Assembly (NCBI GenBank): GCA_963575645.1
Contig: OY754467.1
Span: 5,642,001-5,706,000, forward strand
Length of the DNA stretch: 64,000 nucleotides
Reading direction: 5' to 3'
Source: Xanthostigma xanthostigma
Taxonomy: Eukaryota; Arthropoda; Insecta; Raphidioptera; Raphidiidae
The position numbers and the translations under genes were made by a program. Position 1 is the first letter of the stretch. The number at the start of each line of letters is the position of its first letter. The notes under the pieces are model-generated. The model had not been told where the DNA came from, searched no databases, and saw only the letters and a list, made by a program, of their open reading frames with translations. Of this stretch, positions 1 through 10,854 are shown piece after piece.

Positions 1-1119
1 TACATATTACAAAAGTCACTTATTAAAAAAAAAACATCCATTACTCAAAAAAGATCTAAAGTCTCTTCTTAAATTGATGAACGCTAGGAACGTTTTTAAT
101 ATCGTCAGGAATGATGTTGAATGCAGCTCTGTATCTGTTTATCTGTATTTTGACACGCTGAATCCAATGAGCACAGGCGCAGCTCTGTATCTTGTCTAGT
201 TTCGGAGATAATCGAGTTTGAAATTTTCAAACTTTAAATGCTCATAACTTCTAAACCAGAAGAGATACAGTTCTGCGCTGTGCTCATTCGATTCAGCGCA
301 CTTTTTTCTATAAGGTCAAGTAAATTCAGGCATATCCGTGACACTTTTATATTTTCCAAAAAATTGAAAAAATTAAATTCTAATAGCTTCGAAATCATCA
401 AATGTTTATCCGCCGCTACTGTGACTAACGAAAATGGTAATTAATAATTTATTATAATACAACGAATAAGTAAATAACGTATTAATCACATCGGCGTTTC
501 TTAAATGAAATTAATCTATCAATCAGTATTCGCTCGTGGATCTGTCAAATCAAGTCTTGTCTGTTCAACTTTTATTTACTTTTCTCACTCTGACAAAGTG
601 TCTAGGCTGATGCTCTTACATAAATTGCAACAGAAGAATTAAAAATAATAATTACCTGTACACGAACTGTCTTTCTGCATGCTCAATATTAGAATTTATA
701 GTGCTGTTAAATTTCCAGCTCAGTTTATGGTGTAAAATTAAGTTACGTTAACAATACAGTATAGCATCATTAATCATGTTTATATCACGTAAAATCGAAA
801 TAGAGAAACACTCACAGTAAAATGTAATAGTCAAAACTTCTTTAATGACGTACCTGTTAGAAATGTGATGTGCCGTTGGAGGGGAAATATGTGACATTAA
901 AGGGGAAATGATTCAACTTTGTTTACAATAAACACAGATCGGTGAGAAACCTGTCTTAAAATATGCTTAAAACAATAATGAATAAAAAATACTATTATTA
1001 TTGTGAAAAAAGCGTGTTTTTTAGTTTTTTTAAACTATATTTATTTTTCACTTTTTAGTTAATTGATATAAAGCGTGTTTTTATTTTTTTCAAACTATAT
1101 TTATTTTCCACAATTTTTT
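1..1119. other. AT-rich non-coding DNA with a dispersed repeat
   Basis: No gene is seen. Roughly 180-420 shares phrases with about 59470-59880 (a stretch around TCGATTCAGCGC followed by TTTTTTCTATAAG), so part of it is a dispersed repeat of unknown class. At about 1009-1110 a block beginning GCGTGTTTTT and containing AAACTATATTTATTTT occurs twice in tandem with a spacing near 65-70 bases. Confidence 0.45.
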
Positions 1120-1121
1120 TT

Positions 1122-1208
1122 CGGCGTGGACGGGATTAGAACCCACGACCCGTGATTCCGAGAGTTGACGTCAGCGAAAACCCGTGCATTAGACCGCACG
1201 GCTAACCA
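1122..1208 (-). tRNA. tRNA-derived pseudogene or SINE head
   Basis: On the minus strand the sequence has a Pol III B-box-like GGGTTCTAATCCC and an A-box-like TAGCCGTGCGG, with a length suggesting a class II (Ser/Leu type) ancestor. The acceptor ends do not pair over seven bases and no clean anticodon arm forms, so it is not a functional tRNA gene. It may be the head of a SINE; no tailed body was recognised. Confidence 0.45.
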
Positions 1209-1532
1209 CTGTAGTTACAGTGCTGGCATATTATACTACAGTAATAAACCACTTGCTGTAGTCCAAACGAAGGTTACAAACAAACATACATACACACAAA
1301 CTTACAAGTGAAGTTAATATAAAGCGTGTAAAAAGAAGAGACATTTTTACAGATTTCATTTAATATAATTGGTCCAAATCGTCTTTCTTTTTCACAGACA
1401 AAACCTATAAATTCTATTTTATCTAATCATGCACTTGTTTCGGTTGTCTTTGTCTGTTGCACAGTGTGCTGTATGGCATGGAAGATAACGTATGGCCTCT
1501 CTTAAAACAAAATGTGAGATTTATATTAATAT
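1209..1532. other. AT-rich spacer, nothing recognised
   Basis: No open frame, RNA gene or repeat boundary was found here. The last four bases (ATAT, 1529-1532) are one half of the target duplication flanking the adjacent LTR. Confidence 0.4.
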
Positions 1533-2176
1533 TGTAACAAAACTGCTGTAGACCGTGTTGGAAATTATTTATTTACAATAATAAACGTTCAACAAAACAG
1601 TTAAACACACAACTAAAGCGTACTTCTTTAACAAACAGTAATAATAACGTTAACAGAAACAAAACTAATAGTTCTAAATAATAAAATAGAAAACTAAGTA
1701 TCAAAAGAATATAAGGTCCTAATTATGTACACAAAATATTTACAACTTCTGTGATTTACAACACACAAACGAAGAAGTTTATCAGCACACTTGTCTATTA
1801 ACTATATTCACACGACAAAAAGTTATTTATGTTAAAACAGATCTATATAATTGCACTCAATGGTTTACACACACTAAAGTTTATTTATTTTCACAGTATA
1901 ACTGAATAATTTATGTCGTAATGCCAGAGCACTTGTACCAACACATGACAACACGAATAACTGACCAACCGACTCAACCACTCCGCTCGCATTTTATAGC
2001 TTCGTCCCACGCTTCTCGAATGTTCTAGAAGTACCGAGATTCCTTCCTTTACATGTATTGGTTTCTCCAGGCAATTCTAAAAAGGTCAGATCTTTACCTG
2101 CTTTCGATTGTTATTGTTGTCGTTACTAGAAGATTCTTACAGAATCGATAGTCGTCCCAACAAGGGGCACGCAACA
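1533..2176 (-). mobile_element. Solo LTR of a retrotransposon
   Basis: Read on the minus strand, this 644-bp unit starts TGTTGCGTGCCCC and ends TTTTGTTACA, the TG...CA rule of LTRs. It is flanked by the direct repeat ATAT (1529-1532 and 2177-2180), consistent with the short target duplications of Ty3/gypsy-type elements. A TATA-like CTATAAAATG lies about 230 bases into it, near TCAGTT-type initiator sequence, and AATAAA-type signals occur toward the 3' end. No primer binding site, internal region or second LTR is adjacent, so it is most simply a solo LTR left by recombination. The superfamily is inferred from the TSD length only. Confidence 0.68.
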
Positions 2177-3712
2177 ATATTATGTTTAAGTCATAGACTA
2201 CTGGGTTAAAACTCTTAGTCCCCCTAAAAAACTTTCATTTAGTCTTTTTTTTTAGGGCGATTTTAATTTTGAACGACTTTCAACATATCCGATCGAATTG
2301 AAATTTTGTACACATATATATTCCCGTTGACAATACATGAATTTCGCGACTTGTAATTCTTGAATTACTTGTATGCTCCAAAGTTTTTAAAAATACAAAA
2401 TGTTTCATGACCAATACAAGTAGATAACCTCGACTATCTTTGAACTTTGAAGCAAAGTGAAATAATAAATATAAGAATAGAGTACTTAACAATGTGTTTG
2501 AAATTAAGTTTTGTTTTAAGTACCTTTCCAACCATAAAAACAACTTCCGCAATTAAAATGTGTGTAGTTCATACCTATCGTTCATTACAATTTACCATGG
2601 CCTTAGACGAAAGTTAAAAAAAACTTTTTCATTTATCATGCATTCGTTAATTATAGCCAACGAAAAGCAATGATTCCATTAGTACCAACATAAAAAGTTG
2701 AAAATAACCACACAGGGATTTAAAATCGTAACCCTATAATACCGCTAACAAAAATTTACAAGCAGTTCAAAAAATCTCTATTGAATCAATGACTTTGTCT
2801 ACATGAATCTAAATTTCTGTTTTAAAATATTGTATTTTATGTACGACAATCAGCTGTAATGCTGAAAATAACAAATCTATAAATTGATCCAAATCAAGAT
2901 ATAGACATTTGTGATTGGATGAAAAATTTGGTTTCAATTCGCTCGGCTGTATCGGGTTCACAGACAGATGCCCAGACTTTTTTTAAAAATATGTTTCTTT
3001 GGAATCAGGGGAACTCAAAACGAAAAAATATTGTAAAATTTTGAAAAGTGAAATTCGACCCAGATCCCCACTTGTAGAGTTGTAATCTTAGGTAAGACGG
3101 CGAGGAGTTTTTGGTGTATTTTTTGGGCACAGGCGAGATTATTGTTGGAATCGCTTCGTTTTAGGGTGTAGTTCAACCCCTTAAGTTTGCTTACAAATTG
3201 CTGGTGTGCTTGATTTTATAATTAACAATTAGTGACGAAAATAGTGGTTTTTTTCTCTATTTCCTTTAATATCTCCGTTCCTCTTGACTTTTAGTATAAC
3301 ATATGCATTGAGAAAGTTGTTCCTTATGAAATTTTCTAAAAAATGAGCACTGACAGAGGTCGCTAAGTGCAATTGTTAGCTTGCAAATAGCCCCGAAAAT
3401 AAAAAAAACACATTTTTTCACTATTTTTTTACTAAAAAATGACCGCACATAGATGGCTGAAAATTCTCAAAAATGATGTCTATGTTGACCCAAACATGCA
3501 TGAATAATTTTAGCGTCATTGGTCAATTACTTCTTTTGAGCGTAAATTTTTATACAAATACCCAAATACCCCTCCTCTCTCTCTGGAAATATTATATTGA
3601 TCTTCCCATCTACGCAAACATCCACACCCACCAAGTTAACAACTCGCGCCCATAGTATATGTGATGGTACGTGAACAATCTGTTTTGAATAGGATTTGCA
3701 CAAAATAAGTTC
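2177..3712. other. AT-rich non-coding stretch
   Basis: No gene supported. At 2281-2330 the phrase GAATTGAAATTTTGTACAC resembles internal sequence found in many lepidopteran repeats, so this is probably decayed repeat DNA, but no boundaries can be drawn. Confidence 0.35.
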
Positions 3713-3804
3713 TTAGCGGATATCTACGTCGAGAAAGGAGTAACTATGCCAAATGGAAACGCATCCGTGTTTCGTCTCAATCGCGTGCGAAGCCGCGGTT
3801 AACG
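3713..3804 (+). mobile_element. Helitron-type 3' end (family B)
   Basis: The segment beginning near CGGATATCTACGTCGAGAAAGG and ending GCCGCGGTTAACGGCTAG is followed by T. It matches the end at 62350-62453. The short inverted motif AGCCG...CGGCT just before CTAG|T fits a Helitron 3' terminus. The 5' part was not traced. Confidence 0.5.
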
Positions 3805-3837
3805 GCTAGTGTTTAATATGAACCCGTAATAATTTTT

Positions 3838-4105
3838 CAAATCTTAGATTAACGTCTGAATAGAAATATTCAAATAAAAAAAATTATCAACCAATTTTTT
3901 CAGACTGTATATTGACAAAAAATTATAAAATTATAATTCAATATCTCAAAAAATTTTATATTTTTTAGATTACATATTTCTGAAGAAAATTCAAATCCGG
4001 ACCGAAACGTCATTTATTGAGATATTGAATTATAATTTTATAATTTTTTGTCAATATACAGTCTGAAAAAATTGGTTGATAATTTTATTTACATATTTGA
4101 ACATA
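3838..4105. mobile_element. Penelope-like element terminal fragment, inverted arms
   Basis: Two arms of about 78 bases (3872-3949 and 4017-4098) are near-perfect reverse complements. Between them lies TTCTGAAGAAAATTCAAATC and CGGACCGAAACGTCA, the same 3'-terminal signature found downstream of the GIY-YIG coding fragment at 28.9-29.5 kb. The left flank carries GATTAACGTCTGAAT, the same phrase that precedes that element. It is read as the terminal-repeat part of a Penelope-like element with no coding sequence. Confidence 0.6.
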
Positions 4106-4990
4106 ATAATTTTTGTCAAATGCAGTTTTGATGAAGCGGCATTTATAATTTTAGAATAAATTACTCGGTATTATAATCGGAACAACTTCTTCTTGAGTCG
4201 TTATCCTCGTCAGTCACTCTAATGAGTAATGTACATAGAAATAAACCAATCTCCATAAGTTAAAACAAAACCTGTCAATTAGTCCAAACAAAAACCTGCT
4301 GCGTGTTGTACAACGCGGTTTGATGGATGGGGCGCAGTCTGTCCGAAAGAAGACACGCGCTGACGGACGCCATCGGGCCTTACTAAGAACCAGGCCTGTC
4401 AAACTCCGTTGGACCGAGCGCACATTAAGACGCAAGGTAGGGCAGGTTAGAGAGGAGACAGCTTGGAGCAGAAAAAAACTGCGAGACATGTTCACAGTAA
4501 ACTGTGTCACAAACACTGCCATACCTCTCAACTAACGCTCGCAAGTTCAAACTTGTGGAGCACAAAAAAATGTGCTGCGCTGCCCTTTGCTGCGCTACGT
4601 CGCCTACGTCTCTATGTGCGCCCGGCCATCTCTGTTCAAAATAACTAAAGAAATTTTATCTACACAAACCATACAGGGTAGCGGAATGACATGGCAAAAA
4701 CTTAAATAATACTATTACAAATCGCAAGACTGCGAAACCGATTGACCTATGAGTCAACCCTAAAACTTCCCGCATGTGTTAGGTTGGTAGATTATAGACG
4801 CTCAATAGCTCAGGGCATCAGCGACCGCCATGTGTTAAATACGTTACAATAAATTGATACTATTACACATTAAAAGAGGTTATAAAAAATGGTTGAAGTT
4901 TTTTTAATCGACTCCAAATTTCGATTTCAATCGGTTGACTCATTCGAGCATTGTTTTCGAAAGCGCATACATAACAATGCGCGCATTCTT
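4106..4990. other. Non-coding stretch with a GC-richer island
   Basis: 4285-4640 is richer in GC than its surroundings and has overlapping open frames of 60-105 codons on both strands, but none shows a recognisable domain. It could be decayed exon or transposon sequence. Nothing else is supported. Confidence 0.3.
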
Positions 4991-5335
4991 ATCGGAACCG
5001 CATAGAAGAATGTTCGAGCACGCGGCTGAAGAACTTATATAAACAGCGCTAGCGTGGAAGTCAGTCAGTCAGTCAGTGTCAGTGACAATGAACAGTGCAC
5101 GATCGACATAAATAAGTGTTCTAAATAAATATACAGATAAATAGACATCTGTGAGAGATAAATATTCGGGGTACATATAGTAGTTTAGTGTTATTATTGT
5201 TGTTTTTCGTTATCTATTTATTTTATTGTTTCATTTTTCATTATTATTAGTACTTTTTTGTTTGTTTTTTAACGTTTATTTTTTGTAAATAAACATTTTT
5301 ACCATCGACAAAGAACAGTTTTGTTACAATATTTT
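4990..5335 (+). repeat. LTR-like or promoter-like sequence
   Basis: A TATA-like CTTATATAAAC at about 5034 is followed about 25 bases on by four GTCA repeats (5058-5075) and a long AT-rich tract, ending GAACAGTTTTGTTACA then ATATT. The last bases match the end of the LTR at 1533-2176. The layout resembles an LTR, but I could not place a TG 5' end or a target duplication. Confidence 0.4.
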
Positions 5336-5639
5336 TGTAGACGATTATTTTAAACAAGATTCTTATATGTCAGTTGTACAGACCTACTGTACACTTAACA
5401 TGAAGGAAACGGAAGTGCGCTAAGCTTTGCTTTTCCATACAACACGTTACACATGACGGTACACGCCACTGTCATTTGTACAGACAGTGTAATACAGCTT
5501 GTCTCAATGTGTCAAGGCATTAGTATCACCGTCTTTTCTGTACGTAGGTAAATATAGGCTGAGAGCTATCGACGGACAGACATCCCAAAAAAATTCCAGT
5601 CAATTGGGCGACGGGACCATTCCTACTTCAAAAATGTTG

Positions 5640-5762
5640 ACATTTGATTATAATAAAGAAAATAAAATTTCTGATATCGCGTGCGGTGACGCGGTTAATG
5701 GCTAGTATTCAATATGATATTTGCTATTCGTTGCCATGGTTACCTACATAGTATGTTCCACG
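5640..5762 (+). repeat. Dispersed repeat with Helitron-type end, copy 1
   Basis: About 110 bases are repeated in reverse complement at 25225-25345. The shared block contains GACGCGGTTAATGGCTAG followed by T, a mutated version of the family B Helitron-type end, then GATATTTGCTATTCGTTGCC. Sequence on both sides of CTAG|T is shared, so the two copies spread as one unit after the Helitron-type end had inserted. Confidence 0.5.
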
Positions 5763-6191
5763 TCATGTAAAAATTAATCAAAACATGATCTCTTAAAAAC
5801 ATCCAATCAAATAGAAAACCTCCTCCTTTTTTTGAAGTCAATAAAAAACGTAATTCGCTTCTCGATGATTTGAGATATCTTTCATTTCTCCGGTTTAAAA
5901 AAAAACCAAAAGCTATGTCGCGTTGTTTCAACTATACACGGCAGTGTCAAGCCTGATTATAAATACACACACATTGTATAATAATGATGATACAATATAA
6001 TTTAACTGCTTAACCTTTAACCACTTAATGAGCTGGCAGTATAAAAATAACCGATAACAGAAAACTACATGTGGACATGACATGTAACCATAGCATTAAA
6101 AGTATTTTTCAAACCGCTCAAAGATTGAACTTACTCGTAATCCATTTTAATGTTTAATCATTTATGGACTTCAAAATTGTAATATAAGACA

Positions 6192-6788
6192 TTAGTGTGA
6201 CCTGTGCGAATTATTCGCACTAAATAAGTATAATAATTATCACTTTACAAAATTATTTTTTAAATATGATTGCAGGTATTCAACTCGTTTCTAATTTTGC
6301 ACACTGCTTATAACGTTCTTCTTTTTGTTGTATTACAATATGAAGCTCAGATGACAGATCGAAGAAATATTTTACTAAAATTGTCATATAGAGGCGCAAG
6401 TAGCAAAAGCGTTGAGCTAAGCCGTCAGATGGCATCATGCAGCATTGCTGTGACGTTGTTCAGCGTTGCTCGCTGTTTCAAAATTAAAACCGTCAGATGG
6501 CAGTATGTAGTATTGTGTCTGTTGTATTACAATATGAAGGTCAGATGACAGATCGAAGTGTTGACGTTGTTTCAAAATTAAAACTGTCAGATGGCAGACG
6601 TTGTTCAGCGTTGCTGTATTTTAATTAATTTACAAAAACAAAAGCAATAATAAATTTTTTAGTTGTCGATGTCAGTAGAGCAATAGCAATTATCTGTTCA
6701 ATGATATATAATTTATGTGGAGAAATTGTGTGGTTTTTTCTAAAAAGGGAGGCAAACATCTTTAACCTTAGCGTATTAATATATATGA
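6192..6788 (-). mobile_element. Non-autonomous Helitron, family H1, copy 1
   Basis: Full-length copy on the minus strand. Family structure: the 5' end reads TCATATATATTAATACG; the 3' end has the palindrome GTGCGAATAATTCGCAC, then CAGGTCACWCTAG. Other copies sit between A and T, with no target duplication, as expected of Helitrons. The inside is built from repeated modules containing CCGTCAGATGGCA and TCAGATGACAGATCGAAG. In this copy the 3' terminal tetranucleotide is CTAA rather than CTAG. A 92-codon frame (6270-6548 +) stays open but begins at TTG, not ATG, and has no recognisable domain. Confidence 0.88.
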
Positions 6789-7084
6789 TTTAATTAATTC
6801 TAAAATGATGAAGTATCTAAGATATTGGTTGTTCTGCAGCGTCACTGGAGCAAACCATGTATTTGTAGCTTGACGGGTCGTAAAGATGCTATATCTATGG
6901 ATAGGTCACTAAATAGTTGAACAGTAATTGATTGATCACACTACATATGAATTAGCTTGTAAATATAACATAACTAACACACCTTTCCTATTAATTAGTT
7001 ATTCATTACAGTCCCTCAGGTTTAACTCTAACAGTTCTAACTATATAAACAACTTAAGTTAACCTGAAAATTGAAGTACAAGGG

Positions 7085-7145
7085 CTGCCCGAAAATAAAG
7101 GTCGCTGCACACGAGACTGGCATGGTTTTGCTGCCGGAGTTGTCG
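7085..7145 (+). repeat. Fragment of repeat family R terminus
   Basis: AAAGGTCGCTGCACACGAGAC resembles the inverted terminus of family R at 27975. Only about 30 bases match, so this is a short or diverged fragment. The rest of 6789-7740 is AT-rich with no gene; 7260-7340 is GC-richer. Confidence 0.35.
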
Positions 7146-7767
7146 CTTGTTTTTGCTATTGTGGCGCTCATAAAATACGTCATGTTTATTTATTAAGCTA
7201 TTGCATAGCTTCTATCGCGGGCTTTGAGCGCGGCGACCGAATCAAGAAATTCCGTAACGAAAAAAAACCTAACACCCCCCACTCCGACCGGCACAGCCGT
7301 GCATTGTCTAACGTCGTTTCAGTTCGGCAGACTTCGGCACGGTGTTTGTGTGCTCATAACTGCATAACTGCTCATAACTGATTCTATCTTTATTTGTGTA
7401 TAAATGAATTTATATATAATACTGCTATAAAAATAACCTAAATTATTTAGGTTATGTGCAGAGAAAGTATATATGATATTATATCTATATAAATGTACAT
7501 CGCGCGAAATTCTATGATCTTTTTGTTCAAATTTTTTGAATGAATAATTGTTTTGGTGTGTAATTACACTATTTATACCTAGCTATTTTCGTTTTATAGA
7601 GAAGAAAAACTTAAAGACCTAAAAAGAATATGCAATAGCTTTACCGCGGCAGTCCCCGAGTGCCACACGTATTTTTTTTAATAGTAATCTTCCTACAGGA
7701 ACATTCCAATTAGATTATACGATAGTTATACTTGAATATAACATCTACTTTTTTATGGTTTCGTACC

Positions 7768-8177
7768 GAGCGGGGTGGCGTAGCGGTGAAAGCACTAGAC
7801 TCGCATTCGGGAGGTACCGGGTTCGAATCCCGGCGGGGGCAGATGTGGCTGGGAGTTTTTCCCACTGCCTCTCGCCGAGAAACGGTAATTCCTGTACCGG
7901 CCATATTGAGATTTTCCATGGTTTCCCTCAACAATTCCAGATAAATATCGAGATGGTTCCTTATTCAAGGCCATGTCCTATTAATTCCTATGCTCAAAAT
8001 TTGCCTACCGTATCCTAATTTCCTAAAAATTCCTTCATTCGCTCATCGCTATTAATTAAGTTGAAGTTTAAAAATTGTAGAAAATAAAGGGAAGAGTGGA
8101 AGAAAAAAAAACATAGTAATGGTGCGAATGGCGTCTGTTATGACATAAAGTCGAGAAACGAATTATTATTATTAATA
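7768..8177 (+). mobile_element. tRNA-derived SINE, family S1
   Basis: The head contains an A box (TGGCGTAGCGG, 7776-7786) and a perfect B box (GGTTCGAATCC, 7820-7830), the internal Pol III promoter of a tRNA. The body runs to a conserved end, CATAAAGTCGAGAAACG, followed by an (ATT)n tail. Reverse copies occur at 41625-41745 (5'-truncated) and 46427-46783 (nearly full length), which share the same 3' end and tail. The tail implies mobilisation by a LINE that recognises (ATT)n-type ends. Overlapping frames in the head have no protein meaning. Confidence 0.78.
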
Positions 8178-8256
8178 ACTTTAAAGAATAGCTTCTCTTG
8201 CTACACTGGTGTTTTAACAGTGTAGGAACAGAAGCTATATTCTTTAAAGTTATTTA
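8174..8256. repeat. Inverted repeat around AATAACTTTAAAGAATAGC
   Basis: The arm AATAACTTTAAAGAATAGC is mirrored by the reverse complement 8221-8254, ending CTTTAAAGTTATT, with a short loop. The right arm matches the 3' end of repeat S2 at 9202-9260, so this is two opposed S2 tails. Confidence 0.6.
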
Positions 8257-8396
8257 ATAGTAGTACGCACTATACCGTATTAAATATTTACATTTGTTAT
8301 TAAAAGGCCGTTTCAATATGAACGCAAAAGTTTTCGCTGTTATCTTTCCTAATGAAATAGAAATTGTCTTGATTTAGGAATCAGATTAATAAAAGA

Positions 8397-9262
8397 AAAC
8401 AATTTTCATCGTTGATTCACCCACAGCTCTCACTTCTGTGAAGGTTCATATCTGACGTTATCTAAGATAAAAATTAGCTCTCGCATGATGTGAAATATAC
8501 AGTTACAAATGGCTATATATTGGAATGATGAATTGACCTTACTGTGTCACTGTGGAGTAATGTAACTCAGTCCGCCGCGATAGTGGAAAGATTCGGGGTT
8601 CGTATCCCGATGGTGACATTGTTTGAGAAATGAATTTTTCTAATACACCTATCCCGAGTATCCCCCGATTTACACGGTAGATACGTTCCTGAGAAAAACG
8701 TGTAAATCGAAAATTAAAAATTTTCAAGTCAAAACCGTGTAAATCGAAAAGCTTGCAGAAAATGCATAATTTTGCTATTTAACAGTTGTGATTTTTTTCA
8801 ATATTTTTAGGTGTACACAGAAATAAAAATAAAATGCATTGAGAGGTTCTGAAACTGTGAAACTTTCACTCAAATACAATTTTCCGTAGATAAAACTTTA
8901 ATTTTATGCGAAGAAATACAGACACAGTGTGCGTGTGCAGCAAGTCAGCACATAAGCTCGGGATTCCCCGTGAGATGTGTACACAGCGCACGTGTTCAAT
9001 CACAGTAGCATTTAGTAGAGTGTGATAAAAACAAAAAAAAAAACTTATTTGGAAAACCGTGTAAAAGCGAAAACGAGTTCAATCACAGTAGCATTTAGTA
9101 GAGTGCGATAAAAACAAAAAAAAAAACTTATTTGGAAAACCGTGTAAAAGCGAAAACGAGTAAAACAAGTACCGTGTAAATCGGGGATGGGTGTATAGAC
9201 ATGTAACAATGGGTGTTTTAACAATGTAGCAACAGAAGCTATTCTTTAAAGTTATTAAATAG
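8397..9262 (+). mobile_element. SINE-like repeat S2, interrupted by a TA-flanked element
   Basis: The left part (8397-8643) and right part (9196-9262) together match the unit at 10319-10620. It includes a tRNA-like block at 8544-8616 whose ends GTCAC and GTGAC pair and which has a B-box-like GGTTCGTATCCC. The body continues to TGTAACAATGGGTGTTT and the shared tail. The element at 8646-9193 splits it. Because the tRNA-like block is internal, S2 may be a composite SINE. Confidence 0.55.
8646..9193. mobile_element. TA-flanked MITE with imperfect TIRs
   Basis: The ends read CACCTATCCC...CCCGATTTACACGG and, in reverse complement, CACCCATCCCCGATTTACACGG, flanked on both sides by TA (8644-8645, 9194-9195). 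This fits a Tc1/mariner- or pogo-type non-autonomous element. The left terminus has about ten extra bases relative to the right. Inside, an 83-base unit starting GTTCAATCACAGTAGC occurs twice in tandem (8994 and 9077). No coding sequence. Confidence 0.65.
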
Positions 9263-9568
9263 TTGTACGCACTATACCGTATTAAATATTCACATTTATT
9301 ATTATTAATATTATGGTTTCGTAGCTCAAAAGGAAAAAACGGAACCCACGTGCAGTCACAGTCGATTTTCTCAGAAACTATCCGACACAGAAACTTAAAA
9401 ATTGACGTGGTAATACACCATATTATTAATCTATAAACAGCACGATTTTGGGAGCTGTCGTTCTTAGAACCGGTTCTTTTCCGGTAACAGTTTTAAAATA
9501 GCTGCTATTACTTCTCCCTGTCACGAACTACGATTGAAAGGCAAAGTCCATCCCTTACGTTATGGAAT

Positions 9569-9982
9569 ATGATAGTAAATGCAAACAATAATATTGGCGA
9601 GCTCAAATTATTAATTGGGCAACAAACAAAATGTATAGATGACTTATCGGCGGAAATTGTCTCTCTGAAAAGTTTGATTAAAAGTGATACTGTTAAGGTA
9701 AATGATAATTTTGATAATGTTGATAAAGCAGAAATCATTAACGTAGATAATGAAGTGAATTCTGGCGACATCAATAAATTAACCACTCCAAACGAGATGG
9801 CGGTAAACGCTACTAAACAGATTACTAATGTCAATAAAACTAAGAATACATCGCGTCCTCGAACAAGATTGTACAGTAAACAAAATCTAATCGAAACCGT
9901 TAAGAAGGATAGCCCAAAATCTGAATCAAAAGTAAATGATGAAAAACAAGATAATGATGAAATTCCTGTAATTACTAAATAG
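9569..9982 (+). CDS. Unidentified 137-codon ORF in an (ATT)n-tailed unit
   Basis: An ATG-initiated frame of 137 codons, rich in Asn, Lys, Asp and Val. Residues about 8-40 (IGELKLLIGQQ, then LSAEIVSLKSLI) have the spacing of a coiled coil; the rest is polar and looks disordered. The frame is open upstream for at least 20 codons, so the true start may be earlier or lie in an upstream exon. The stop is followed within about 100 bases by AAAATAAATATT and an (ATT)n tail (about 10078-10093), the tail style of several insect LINEs and their SINEs. It could be an ORF1-like remnant, a non-autonomous LINE derivative, or a processed transcript. I do not recognise the family. Confidence 0.4.
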   Translation: MIVNANNNIGELKLLIGQQTKCIDDLSAEIVSLKSLIKSDTVKVNDNFDNVDKAEIINVDNEVNSGDINKLTTPNEMAVNATKQITNVNKTKNTSRPRTRLYSKQNLIETVKKDSPKSESKVNDEKQDNDEIPVITK

Positions 9983-10102
9983 TGCTTTATATGATTTTAA
10001 ACAATTTTAATTCTATGTCTTTTTTATATTCTATGTAACAACTTTGTATTGACGTGTTTACTTGGTGAACAAAATAAATATTATTATTATTATTTAGATG
10101 AG

Positions 10103-10508
10103 TATACGAACCCCGAATCTTTCCACTCTCGCGGCGGACTGTGTTACATTACACCAAAGTGACACAACTATCAAACTATCATTCTAATATTTATAGCACA
10201 AAGCACTGGTAACCGATTTTTTCACATCATGCGAGAGCCAATTATATTAGTTAACACTAGATATGAACCAATACAGTAGTGAGAGCTATGAGTGAATCAA
10301 AGGTGAAATTGTTTCCTTATTCACTCATAGCTCTCACTACTGTATTGGTTCATATCTAGTGTTAACTAATATAATTGGCTCTCGCATGATGTGAAAAAAT
10401 CGGTTACCAGTGCTATAAATATTAGAATGATAGTTTGATAGTTGTGTCACTTTGGTGTAATGTAACACAGTCCGCCGCGAGAGTGGAAAGATTCGGGGTT
10501 CGTATCCC
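10103..10508. repeat. Large near-perfect palindrome of repeat S2
   Basis: Arms of about 190-195 bases (10103-10297 and 10319-10508) are reverse complements with few differences, for example a five-base insertion near 10200, around a 21-base spacer. Each arm is a head-to-head S2 copy including the tRNA-like block. The right copy continues to an (ATT)n tail near 10620. The high identity indicates recent origin or gene conversion. Confidence 0.85.
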
Positions 10509-10620
10509 GACGGTGACATTGTTTGAAAAAATAAAACTAATTTTTCTATGTTGATAGCATTGTAACAATGGGTGTTTCTTAACAATTGTAGCAAACAGTA
10601 GCTACTCTATAAACAATTAT

Positions 10621-10850
10621 TATTATTATTACTGTTCCAGCGGCTTATTTTGCAGAGGCCTGAGTTAACACATAATATAGTGCGAGCCACTATCTCTAAC
10701 AACACAGCACAGCATTCAGGAAGGTTGATGCGTTAATTAATACTTAATAAATGACATGATTAACATCTCCCAACGGACTCACAATGTATTCAAACCCTTC
10801 TTGCCCTCACAAACAAGCCTCATATCGTACACATACAGGATGATTTTTCT
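10621..10850. other. Non-coding, nothing recognised
   Basis: No gene, RNA or repeat boundary is seen between the S2 tail and the family K copy that follows. Confidence 0.35.
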
Positions 10851-10854
10851 TTAC

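Noticed and set aside
4285..4640. Possible exon in a GC-richer island
   Set aside because: Frames are open on both strands with no recognisable residues and no clear splice sites.
7710..8018. Overlapping frames on both strands over the SINE S1 head
   Set aside because: They are translations of a tRNA-derived Pol III sequence.
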